A stretch of 33,086 bases of DNA from positions 1-33,086 of the forward strand of contig QCUI01000020.1 in NCBI GenBank assembly GCA_003210775.1, in the 5' to 3' direction. The DNA is from Synechococcus sp. AG-679-A04. Its GTDB lineage: Bacteria > Cyanobacteriota > Cyanobacteriia > PCC-6307 > Cyanobiaceae. The notes under the pieces were generated by a model. That model saw only the letters and a program-made list of their open reading frames with translations. It searched no databases and had not been told where the DNA came from. Positions 1 to 5,480 of this stretch are shown here, one piece after another (position 1 is the stretch's first letter; each line of letters begins with the position of its first letter). Position numbers and translations under genes: made by a program.

Positions 1-83
1 GAAGAAATAAAATCCCCTGTCAATGCAGCGGCTTTGATAAGTAGACTATTTGATCTTGTCGTAATCCAGCACCAGGTCATTTA

Positions 84-302
84 TCACAGCGAATGAGGGC
101 CAGTTTCTTCACCACCACCCCCAGCCACGCCTTCCAGCTCTTCTTCACTGAGCTGGTTGATTTTATCAGCAGTGAATTCATGACCATGTTCTTTAGCAAT
201 ACCCACAACATCTTCAGGTGACTTAGCTGCTTTTAGTTTCTCCTGAAGGCTCGTGTTGCCTTTAGCTTTGGTGAGGAAGGCTTTGAGTTGTTCTAGGGAC
301 AT
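84..302 (-). CDS. Nif11-type leader peptide family protein (72 aa)
   Basis: A small acidic protein laid out like the Nif11-like precursor peptides (TIGR03798) of marine picocyanobacteria. The N-terminal helix starts MSLEQLKAFLTKAK, and the leader ends in EELEGVAGGGG at about residues 54-64, the usual double-glycine cleavage signal. In the family, a peptidase-containing exporter cuts after Gly-Gly and the residue stretch that follows is the mature peptide, often lanthionine-modified (prochlorosins). Here only about ten residues follow (GEETGPHSL) and there is no cysteine, so a lanthipeptide ring cannot form. No lanthionine synthetase or exporter gene lies in the window. It may be a leader-only or unmodified variant, or an orphan substrate of a distant machinery. 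The ATG at 302 is the only good start; its ribosome binding site is weak. Confidence 0.8.
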   Translation of the reverse strand: MSLEQLKAFLTKAKGNTSLQEKLKAAKSPEDVVGIAKEHGHEFTADKINQLSEEELEGVAGGGGEETGPHSL

Positions 303-365
303 GGGTATCAGGTCTGTTCAGCAGTCATAGCATCGGTTGACAGGAAGCACCGTATTCACTTGCTT

Positions 366-405
366 GACATAAAAAACCCCGCACTTGGCGAGGGTGTTTT
401 ATGTC
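366..405 (-). terminator. Intrinsic terminator, copy 1 of the dispersed hairpin element
   Basis: Read on the minus strand, a stem CCTCGC / GCGGGG around the loop CAAGT is followed by six T. It sits directly after the stop of the TPR gene, whose transcript it should end. Flanking AAAACA and TTTTTT plus GACAT / ATGTC lengthen the stem, so it may work in both directions. The hairpin core matches the elements at about 1249, 1788 and 3208, but the conserved tail of those copies is mostly missing here. Confidence 0.75.
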
Positions 406-410
406 TTCTT

Positions 411-1193
411 TTAAAAAGAGAATGGTGTTAGAGGTACGACCTCAAATTCATAACCGTGATCCTGTCTCAACAGCAATCCTCCGTGCTCTCCGCTCCAGGA
501 AACCACCTTGGTCGTGCCCCTGTATTCCTCTGGATATCCATAGTCGGGATTCTGAAGAACACATCCAGCATCAAGGCAAGAGCCCTTAAAAATCGAAAGC
601 CTTGATGAAACCCTTCCAGGAGGTGTCCAAATACCTATCGCCTTATTAATACGGTCAACTTTGAGTTTGCATGGTTCGCGCACATCGTCCTCGTTAATGC
701 ATTGAGCATCAACAAAATCATCCGGGGCCGGTTTGCCTTCAATTGAGAATGGCACTCCATCTGGAACACCCTCACCCCGCAATGAATAGCCTTCAGCAGC
801 GGCTTGATCAGCCTCTGCTGACTCTCCAACCAGCATTTTTTCCCATTCCATCTGCTGAGCAGATGTAGATGCCTGACACTGCTTCTTCACCCATTCAGCA
901 GCGTTTTCTTTCCCAAGACCAGCTGCTTTTCTCCAATCAAGACAGGCGCCCTTGAGATCATTTATTATTTTTCTATCAATTCCACGATTCACATAGGCGT
1001 TGGCATACTGAGGATCAATCTCTATTGCCTTCGTGTAATCAGCAATTGCTCCTTGATAATTACCTGAATTCATTCTCTCAACGCCTTGATTGAAATACTC
1101 TACAAATGGAGGATTCGCACGAGCGACATTCAACGGCGATCCAAGTGCAAGCACAGATAGTGCAGCAGCAATGGCAGTAGTCCTGCGTGACAT
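411..1193 (-). CDS. Secreted TPR-repeat protein (260 aa)
   Basis: The protein begins with a signal peptide (MSRRTTAIAAALSVLALG, probable cleavage near ARA-NP). Next come about two tetratricopeptide repeats at residues 30-100 (FNQGVERMNSGNYQGAIADY and a second unit with YANAYVNRG), then DWRKAAGLG, common in cyanobacterial TPR proteins. The last 130 residues contain four cysteines and match no family I recognise. TPRs bind other proteins; no partner is evident. The frame is open upstream to 1547, but I chose the ATG at 1193 because GAGGAG lies 12 bases before it and it starts a clean signal peptide. A terminator follows at 366-405, and a second element of the same type lies upstream at 1246-1307. 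Confidence 0.75.
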   Translation of the reverse strand: MSRRTTAIAAALSVLALGSPLNVARANPPFVEYFNQGVERMNSGNYQGAIADYTKAIEIDPQYANAYVNRGIDRKIINDLKGACLDWRKAAGLGKENAAEWVKKQCQASTSAQQMEWEKMLVGESAEADQAAAEGYSLRGEGVPDGVPFSIEGKPAPDDFVDAQCINEDDVREPCKLKVDRINKAIGIWTPPGRVSSRLSIFKGSCLDAGCVLQNPDYGYPEEYRGTTKVVSWSGEHGGLLLRQDHGYEFEVVPLTPFSF

Positions 1194-1245
1194 GGAAAGA
1201 ATGTTCTGCTCCTCTGTGAGCTTAGGTGTACCCCAAAGATCAAGG

Positions 1246-1307
1246 CAATAAAAACCCCCGCATTTGGCGGGGTGTGAATGGTGTGAGGTGTTTTGTCGGG
1301 AGATCGA
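1246..1307 (-). repeat. Dispersed CACCTCAC-terminator element, copy 2
   Basis: Read on the minus strand the unit is: ATCGATCTCCCGACAAAAC, then ACCTCACACCATTC, then the hairpin CCCCGCCAAATGCGGGG, then TTTTTATTGC. It is near-identical over about 62 bases to the element at 3208-3270 (six substitutions and one indel by eye). It lies between the divergent genes at 411-1193 and 1363-1779, with no minus-strand gene immediately upstream of it. It could be a stand-alone small RNA, or a leader terminator of the TPR gene. Confidence 0.7.
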
Positions 1308-1362
1308 TAGCGTATTGATGAAACCTGGTATTCTGATAAGGTGATATAAATGTATTAAGCTG

Positions 1363-1779
1363 ATGCTATCGAAGGTGCTTGGCTTCTCGCTGATTCTTTC
1401 ATCCCTTGCCATGCCCGTGAATGCACAGGTGACAAAAAAGGATGTAACAGACAATTGGCAACGAGGTTCATTCCAATGGGCAAAGAAAAAACAGTACGCC
1501 TCTTTCAAGTTTCTAGGGAAAAATTCTGAGTTTGCAGTTGCATTCATCTATCCAAGCAGTTTCATTCAGTGGGATGATCGGATGCCATCGCTTGCCATTA
1601 TGGATTGTAAGTCTTTTGAGATGACCGGTGGATGGCTGGTGACTGACAGCACTGAAGAGAAGTTAATTAAAGATCCCACGAAGCAGATTGAGGAGGCACA
1701 GCAGGTTGTCAATGACTTCTGCACTACACACAGAAATCTCTTTCCACAAGCTGCTATCTACAAGGGCATAGAGATGTAG
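1363..1779 (+). CDS. Hypothetical small secreted protein (138 aa)
   Basis: I do not recognise the family. The N-terminus MLSKVLGFSLILSSLAMPVNAQ is a clear Sec signal peptide with an ANA-Q type cleavage site. The mature part is about 116 residues with two cysteines (in MDCKSFEM and NDFCTTHRN) that could form a disulfide, and an Arg/Lys-rich first third (KKKQYASFKFLGK). It probably acts in the periplasm or outside the cell. The region before the ATG is A+T-rich (GATATAAATG), compatible with a promoter, but the ribosome binding site is poor. It stands alone, divergent from the TPR gene, and is followed within ten bases by hairpin element copy 3. Confidence 0.6.
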   Translation: MLSKVLGFSLILSSLAMPVNAQVTKKDVTDNWQRGSFQWAKKKQYASFKFLGKNSEFAVAFIYPSSFIQWDDRMPSLAIMDCKSFEMTGGWLVTDSTEEKLIKDPTKQIEEAQQVVNDFCTTHRNLFPQAAIYKGIEM

Positions 1780-1785
1780 AAATTA

Positions 1786-1836
1786 TGAGAAACCCCGAAC
1801 TTGGCGGGACTTGATTGGTGTGAGGTGTTCAGTCGA
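1786..1836 (-). repeat. Dispersed CACCTCAC-terminator element, copy 3
   Basis: Minus-strand reading: CTCGACTGAACACCTCACACCAATC followed by the hairpin CCCGCCAAGTTCGGGG and TTTCTC. The AACACCTCACACCA block (plus strand 1816-1829) is identical to that in copy 2, although the sequence around it has diverged. It lies about 110 bases beyond the stop of the minus-strand gene at 1945-2328, so it may be that gene's 3' end. Confidence 0.65.
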
Positions 1837-1944
1837 GAAGGGGTCTTCCCTCCAATGTATTCATCCTTACGGAAATGAACTGAATCCACATCACCCATTC
1901 AGGTGGTTTTCTCGGGACTGAGCTCCTCCTTTTGGGTCGCCCCC

Positions 1945-2328
1945 TCAGACCAGCCAGCTCGTTTCATCTTTGGATGGAATTTGGAATAGTGCTTTTGAGT
2001 TCTCAGCAAATTTATACCAGTCAGCCACATGCTCGGCATAACCATGCCAGATGTTTTCTTCGATGCGAAGGCTGAAGATTGCTTCTCCTGATTGAGATGT
2101 GATCTTCAGTCTTATTCCTCCGCTTCGACGGAGAACCCATGCTCCATCTTCATTTTCTGGGTCAATAAGGGCATCGTGCTGCTCTTTGGTGATGAACTCA
2201 GTCTTCAATTGATTCTTGGTGCAGTAATCAGCTAGTGCCATGAGCTCTGAAATGCCATTCAGCCTGTGCATTTGCTGAATCGTTTGAAGCTTTTCCTCTA
2301 CACAGTCGGCCGTTTGGTGCCACTCCAT
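1945..2328 (-). CDS. Hypothetical protein (127 aa)
   Basis: I do not recognise this protein. It is soluble, with no signal peptide or membrane segment. The N-terminal half is predicted-helical (EEKLQTIQQMHRLNGISEL), the middle is charged (FITKEQHDALIDPENEDGAW), and the C-terminal half looks like beta strands (GGIRLKITSQSGEAIFSLRI) and is rich in aromatic residues (NIWHGYAEHVADWYKF). The start ATG at 2328 has no good ribosome binding site. A strong AGAGGAG site lies further upstream, in front of an eight-codon ORF (2335-2361) that ends seven bases before this gene. Translation may therefore be coupled to a leader peptide, or the true N-terminus may have been broken by a frameshift. Confidence 0.5.
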   Translation of the reverse strand: MEWHQTADCVEEKLQTIQQMHRLNGISELMALADYCTKNQLKTEFITKEQHDALIDPENEDGAWVLRRSGGIRLKITSQSGEAIFSLRIEENIWHGYAEHVADWYKFAENSKALFQIPSKDETSWLV

Positions 2329-2334
2329 ATCGCT

Positions 2335-2361
2335 TCAGTAGCTTGTCCCTGTTTTAGCCAT
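2335..2361 (-). CDS. Possible eight-residue upstream ORF (MAKTGTSY)
   Basis: ATG at 2361 is preceded on the minus strand by AAAGAGGAGATC, the best Shine-Dalgarno match in this neighbourhood, yet the frame stops after eight codons. Its stop is seven bases before the start of the 127-residue gene. It could be a leader peptide or the remnant of a frameshifted start. Confidence 0.3.
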   Translation of the reverse strand: MAKTGTSY

Positions 2362-2660
2362 GATCTCCTCTTTGAGTACTCGAGGTATTTGGTCCCCAGT
2401 CTTTAGGTCGGACGAAGTCATCATCTTTACTTCTTGCCGAGTCAAGACTGATGGTTGGATCACATCATCATGATCCGCTACACCCTCATCGGTTTGTGTT
2501 GAGGTCGTAGTAAGTCAATGCCATTGAGTTGTGGTCGAAATTCATTGATTGTCGGCAGTGGGCCCTCTTTACAGTTGTTTGGGTGGACCTGTCGGGCTGG
2601 TGTGTTGAAGGCAAATGACACAAGTCCACGCTATTAATGCTGTAGCGACGATAACGAGCT
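2362..2660. other. Intergenic region, no convincing gene
   Basis: About 300 bases between divergent genes. It contains the short palindrome GATCACATCATCATGATC and presumably the promoters of both neighbours. An open minus-strand frame here has no coding signs and runs into the secreted-protein gene at 2661. Confidence 0.4.
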
Positions 2661-3023
2661 ATGCGTACACAGGGTTTGGTTGCATTGAAGCCGCTGTTAT
2701 TGATCGGAATCATGATGTTCTCACCATTGGGCTCTCAGACAGGTCTTGCGGATCAGTCCCAGGGTGAGATGCGGGAAATCAGCAACGATCAGCTACAGCA
2801 GATAGCGAATTCAAAATTTGGTGAAGGTATCACAGCAGGCGCGAGTGTTATGTTGATAGGTGTGTATTGCAATCTTATTTTGGATGATCTATTGAGTAAG
2901 GAAGAGGCACAAAAGCATATCAATAAGACGTATAAAGTCACGACCAAGGGGATGCTCGATATTGGAATTATTAATAATAATTTGAGAAAAAATCAATGGT
3001 GCGATCTGCTTGTGGAAGAGTGA
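2661..3023 (+). CDS. Hypothetical small secreted protein (120 aa)
   Basis: The family is not recognised. An N-terminal signal peptide (LVALKPLLLIGIMMFSPLGS, cleavage near GLA-DQ) precedes a mature domain of about 90 residues. That domain includes ISNDQLQQIANSKFGEGITA and a hydrophobic patch ASVMLIGVYCNLIL, with two cysteines at about residues 70 and 114. A single short hydrophobic stretch after the signal makes it more likely periplasmic than membrane-bound. The start ATG at 2661 follows AACGAGCT, a modest ribosome binding site. It is flanked by genes on the other strand and seems to stand alone. Confidence 0.6.
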   Translation: MRTQGLVALKPLLLIGIMMFSPLGSQTGLADQSQGEMREISNDQLQQIANSKFGEGITAGASVMLIGVYCNLILDDLLSKEEAQKHINKTYKVTTKGMLDIGIINNNLRKNQWCDLLVEE

Positions 3024-3207
3024 TGAAGCTTTTGTTTTAATTGTGCTTTTGAAATAGTATCAAGTTCAATCTTTTGTTTTTAATCAGCTTGAAGCCTTCA
3101 GCGTTGTTTGCTCTGAGTGCCAATAGGAGTTCAGTCAGCAGCGTCACCGTGGTCAACGTGTGAAGGGGCATGGCTTGGGTGCAACTGCTTAAAGCATTCC
3201 CCGCTGC
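3024..3207. other. Intergenic region with a weak minus-strand small ORF
   Basis: A+T-rich sequence after the secreted-protein gene. A minus-strand frame encodes a possible 44-residue peptide (MPLHTLTTVTLLTELLLALR and on), with no ribosome binding site and upstream of it the terminator element at 3208-3270. I do not call it a gene. Confidence 0.35.
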
Positions 3208-3270
3208 AATAAAAAACCCCGCACTTGGCGGGGCGTGTTTGGTTTGAGGTTGTTTTGTCGGGAGATCGAT
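3208..3270 (-). repeat. Dispersed CACCTCAC-terminator element, copy 4
   Basis: Minus-strand reading: ATCGATCTCCCGACAAAAC, then AACCTCAAACCAAACACG, then the hairpin CCCCGCCAAGTGCGGGG with TTTTTTATTGC. It is the closest relative of copy 2. It lies about 95 bases past the stop of the small secreted-protein gene at 3365-3610 and probably ends its transcript. The CCCGACAAAA in its 5' part can pair with CTTGTCGGG at 3349-3357. Confidence 0.75.
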
Positions 3271-3298
3271 CAGCACAACTAGACCGCCCTGCCTTTCC

Positions 3299-3357
3299 CT
3301 TGTCGGGTCTTGTATAGCTTTCAGCCTCGCTTTGACGGCTTCAGGCTTCCCGACAAG
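3299..3357. repeat. Inverted repeat CTTGTCGGG / CCCGACAAG
   Basis: CTTGTCGGG at 3299-3307 is perfectly complementary to CCCGACAAG at 3349-3357; the 41-base spacer has its own weaker AGCCT / AGGCT pairing. A third partial copy, TTTGTCGGG, is in the neighbouring element at about 3254-3262, so two alternative pairings are possible in the 3' end of the minus-strand transcript from 3365-3610. Confidence 0.55.
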
Positions 3358-3364
3358 TCAGTTA

Positions 3365-3610
3365 TCACCGCTGTACCCAGCATTGACCTTGTGAAGTGCA
3401 GCAAATGTGAACCATTTGGCCGCCGGCATATTCATAGCGGCAGCTTGCGGCCTCAGCAGTGGGCGCGTTGATTACGCCAATGCCGAGGGCGATTGCAAAG
3501 GGAGTTGCTGCGAATGCAACGGCTTTAGCAGCTCGCTTAACGAAGGAAGTCTTGACGGCGTTGTTGTGGTTGTTGTTGGTCATGGTTTGAAGGTGTATGG
3601 AGGTCATCAC
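3365..3610 (-). CDS. Hypothetical small secreted cysteine-containing protein (81 aa)
   Basis: The family is not identified. A long basic N-terminal region (TNNNHNNAVKTSFVKRAAK) leads into a hydrophobic signal segment (AVAFAATPFAIALGIGVINA) and cleavage near AEA-AS. The mature peptide is only about 26 residues and has four cysteines, two of them adjacent (ICCTSQGQC). Such a small cysteine-dense mature peptide should be stabilised by two disulfides. Candidate starts are GTG at 3610, ATG at 3607 and ATG at 3583. The GAGGTCCAGGA region before 3610 favours the longer forms; the third start has no ribosome binding site. The 3' end leads into an inverted repeat and terminator element copy 4. Confidence 0.6.
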   Translation of the reverse strand: MMTSIHLQTMTNNNHNNAVKTSFVKRAAKAVAFAATPFAIALGIGVINAPTAEAASCRYEYAGGQMVHICCTSQGQCWVQR

Positions 3611-3814
3611 TCCTGGACCTCTTCGCCATCTCCGGAATTAATTGGAATCAGATAGCCGAAAGGGTGATTGTTCCCGCTTCAGCTATCCCCCATTCAGGTA
3701 TTCACCTAGGGGTCAGAGCATTTCAACGGGAATTTCCGAATACCAATTACGTACCTCCACGGACGCTGAAAGACCCCCATGCCCCCTCTCTTGCTCTTCA
3801 CAGAGGGTTCCTCC

Positions 3815-3890
3815 GGGTCTTGCTCCTGATCTGTCCTTTTGTCTCGCCATCAGCTGAGAGGTCGTTAGATCAACGGACGGACAAAGCAAG
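3815..3890. repeat. Direct repeat, copy A (partner at 5229-5305)
   Basis: This segment shares the core CTGATCTGTCCTTTT and a surrounding stretch (GGTCTTG before it, CCATCAG then CAACG.ACGGA after it) with 5229-5305, roughly 75-80% identical by eye over about 75 bases. A one-base indel in the T run shifts the plus-strand frame between copies. It appears to be the decayed 3' end of the small ORF seen at 5130-5273. Confidence 0.55.
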
Positions 3891-4002
3891 GCGAAGTGCC
3901 GATCCTCCTCAAGAGTCGTTGAAGCATGGGATACGAGGAGGCTGTGGGGCTCTGGTTCCACTCACGAGCTGTGGATGGACCACTGCTGAGACTGCTTGGT
4001 GA
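3885..4002 (+). pseudogene. Decayed DUF1651 gene, C-terminal remnant
   Basis: One frame reads PILLKSR, then stop, then SMGYEEAVGLWFH, matching PALLKARRSMRYEDAVALWF of the intact DUF1651 gene at 6605-6832. After a one-base shift the other frame reads CGWTTAETAW and stop, matching YGWTVAEAAW and stop. At the DNA level 3921-4002 aligns closely with 6750-6832. The copy carries an in-frame TGA where the intact gene has an Arg codon, plus a frameshift, and it has lost its N-terminal half. It is a dead paralogue. The 3642-3920 stretch upstream holds no convincing gene. Confidence 0.65.
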
Positions 4003-4182
4003 GCCCTAACGTGTGTCCTTTCATGTGTCCCTATTCTCAGGAAACCGTTTCCCGTACAACGTTTGTCAAGGGTGTGCAACCGAAGAGATTTTTTGGCTGA
4101 ACTTGGCCAAATTGAACTCCTAACAAAGGCTTTGCAGGATAACTAAGTCATTAAGTGAGTCCTTTTCTGAGTCCATATAGGA
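4003..4182. other. Intergenic region, nothing recognised
   Basis: About 180 bases between two gene remnants. I see no coding frame, tRNA or terminator with a T tract. Confidence 0.4.
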
Positions 4183-4404
4183 AGGAAGCGAGTTGGACCT
4201 AGAAAGCTTCACGGACCAGAAGGCAACTGGTACGCCATTGACAGAGCAGACGATGGCGGTGATGGCAGACGATGCGGCAGGTTTACTGAGTGGTGGTCAA
4301 CGGCTGACCCTGATGACCTGAAGCGTGCCCATGACCGGACAAAGCAACTGATTCAGGGTTGTTATGGCTGGGTGGACTGGATCGATTGGGGCAAGCCGTT
4401 GTGA
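4183..4404 (+). pseudogene. Start-less remnant of a small tryptophan-rich protein
   Basis: A plus-strand frame reads KLHGPEGNWYAIDRADDGG, later GRFTEWWSTADPDDLKRAHD, and ends QGCYGWVDWIDWGKPL before TGA at 4402-4404. The composition (Trp, Gly, Asp, Arg) looks like real protein rather than chance, and the pattern of a small W-rich domain suits the other small genes here. There is no ATG, GTG or TTG in this frame between the preceding stop and the conserved-looking part, so the 5' end has probably been lost. A start by ATA at 4177, next to GGAAGGAAG, is possible but unlikely. I do not recognise the family with confidence. Confidence 0.45.
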
Positions 4405-4425
4405 TTCCTGCAGTCCTGTCCTTTT

Positions 4426-4650
4426 TCAGGAAGCCTTGACCGGTTCGACGCCTTCCAGCGCTGTTGTCAGCTGATCCAACATTGACTGCCGGGCAAACAT
4501 CATCACGTTCAGTTGGTCCTGGGTCATACGCAGCTGTGCTTCAGCAACTTGCAAGCCCTGCACCAATTCCTTTGCTTGGTCGTTCAGCGAATCAATGGCG
4601 TACTGCTTGTCGCCAAGTGTGAGCAGTGGCTGCTGGGCAGAATCAGTCAC
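4426..4650 (-). CDS. DUF6447-like small protein (74 aa)
   Basis: The start of the chain, LLTLGDKQYAIDSLNDQAKE, has the short beta hairpin then helix pattern of DUF6447 proteins (a Leu-rich strand, G-K-Y, then D-S-L-(S/N)-D-x-A-K). The remainder is one amphipathic helix (VQGLQVAEAQLRMTQDQLNV) suited to a coiled coil. No signal peptide or membrane segment is present and the molecular role is unknown. The start is GTG at 4650; no Shine-Dalgarno is visible. The family assignment is from memory of the pattern and not certain. Confidence 0.6.
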   Translation of the reverse strand: MTDSAQQPLLTLGDKQYAIDSLNDQAKELVQGLQVAEAQLRMTQDQLNVMMFARQSMLDQLTTALEGVEPVKAS

Positions 4651-4758
4651 GGAGCGTTTGCATGTTGGCTGATTTTGGATGCATTGTCTGAAAGTGAAAG
4701 GTGGTGATCACCGGCAGCAGGCCAGCAGTGTCAGTCAAGAGTTTGCCAACGTGACGAG

Positions 4759-5019
4759 ATGCCAAACAAGGACCGCCCACTTGTTGACCACCACGCGCCG
4801 AAGAACGGTGTCGGCTGGCTGGTGAATGACCGGCAAGGCAAGGTCTGCAGCTTCTCGAATGACTCGCCCACCGCACATGCTCAATGGGTCGTCGTCGAGA
4901 CCAGACCGCTACGGGGTGGTGGTCAGCCCGTCGTCAGACGAATGCTCAGGCACAACGCCATCGAAGCCTGGGAAACCATGCAGAAGTCAGGCTGGAAACG
5001 CTGCCAACCCAAGTGGTGA
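4759..5019 (+). CDS. DUF1651 domain protein (86 aa)
   Basis: After a polar N-terminus the chain reads GVGWLVNDRQGKVCSFSNDS at about residues 17-36, then VVRRMLRHNAIEAWETMQKS and GWKRCQPKW at the very end. That is the DUF1651 layout: GWL at the start, R-R-x-L-x-x-x-x-A-x-x-x-W in the second half, and a terminal GW-x6-W. The family is largely restricted to Prochlorococcus and marine Synechococcus, and its function is unknown. A second intact member is at 6605-6832 and a dead one at 3885-4002. The ATG at 4759 follows GACGAG; the frame opens only here. Confidence 0.7.
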   Translation: MPNKDRPLVDHHAPKNGVGWLVNDRQGKVCSFSNDSPTAHAQWVVVETRPLRGGGQPVVRRMLRHNAIEAWETMQKSGWKRCQPKW

Positions 5020-5022
5020 CGC

Positions 5023-5079
5023 TCAGCAAGCCAGTGCCACAAGAGCAAGGATGACGACGGTAGAGGTAATGGGTTCCAT
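5023..5079 (-). CDS. Possible 18-residue hydrophobic peptide
   Basis: Minus-strand frame MEPITSTVVILALVALAC with AGGA eight bases before the ATG at 5079. The peptide would be a single short membrane helix ending in cysteine. It sits tail-to-tail with the DUF1651 gene. At this length chance is a real alternative. Confidence 0.25.
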   Translation of the reverse strand: MEPITSTVVILALVALAC

Positions 5080-5129
5080 AGGTTTTTCCTGGGTTGCATT
5101 CAACCTCCCGGATCCGATTGGAAGACCCT

Positions 5130-5273
5130 GTGAGCAACAACACAGCCCTGCTTGATGCAGGCATACACAAGTGCATCAGCCATATGGCTGTGATCGGCCA
5201 AGACCCAGCAGAAATTTCTGAGCCTTATAAGGTCTTGGCCCTGATCTGTCCTTTTTCTCTCACCATCAGTTGA
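5130..5273 (+). CDS. Possible small ORF (47 aa), related to a decayed copy upstream
   Basis: GTG at 5130 opens a frame reading VSNNTALLDAGIHKCISHMA and ending YKVLALICPFSLTIS. The last 15 residues have a counterpart in the repeat at 3815-3890 (RVLLLICPF and, after a one-base shift, CLAIS and stop), so the 3' end is conserved as protein-like sequence in two places. No ribosome binding site supports the GTG, and TTG codons at 5094 and 5118 are alternative starts. The family is not recognised. Confidence 0.35.
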   Translation: MSNNTALLDAGIHKCISHMAVIGQDPAEISEPYKVLALICPFSLTIS

Positions 5274-5305
5274 ATAGTTGTTCTCAACGCACGGAAGATA
5301 CAAGT
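5229..5305. repeat. Direct repeat, copy B (partner at 3815-3890)
   Basis: Second copy of the segment described at 3815-3890, sharing CTGATCTGTCCTTTT and flanks. The two copies are about 1.4 kb apart, in the same orientation, with gene remnants and small ORFs between them. Confidence 0.55.
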
Positions 5306-5480
5306 TGACGTACCAGCTAGATCAAGAGTTAAAGATGGTATGAAATCAGACAACAGATGAGCTAGCAGGGGTTTGGCTGGTGGACTTTATGAGCTGCCTT
5401 GATCTTGAGAGGCGGGCTTTGAGATCCACCACAAAAGGATCGGAGCAAGGAGAGTGTTAGTTTGTTTAGTAAAGAGTCAA

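Noticed and set aside
401-589. Plus-strand ORF opposite the TPR gene end
   Set aside because: It lies antisense to a gene with a good TPR and signal-peptide structure and shows no domain of its own.
2486-2713. Minus-strand ORF of 75 residues
   Set aside because: It overlaps the start and signal peptide of the plus-strand gene at 2661 and has unlike-protein composition.
366-3270. The hairpin elements as true Yfr1 genes
   Set aside because: The core stretch reads CACCTCACACC or a weaker variant rather than CTCCTCACAC, Yfr1 is normally a single gene at another locus, and these copies mostly follow protein genes. I call them Yfr1-like in layout only.
366-3270. A CRISPR array
   Set aside because: The repeats are four, unevenly spaced by 0.4 to 1.4 kb and separated by genes; there are no spacers or cas genes.
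3642-3857. Plus-strand ORF of 71 residues
   Set aside because: Only its last dozen residues resemble a second site (5130-5273); the rest looks like noise, so it is described under the repeat and remnant.
4003-4182. A tRNA or attachment site for an island
   Set aside because: No cloverleaf or conserved T-loop could be found here or elsewhere in the window, and no integrase is present.
5100-5303. Minus-strand ORF of 67 residues
   Set aside because: It covers the same DNA as the 47-residue plus-strand frame; the latter shares a frame-like end with a second site, so it is preferred, at low confidence.
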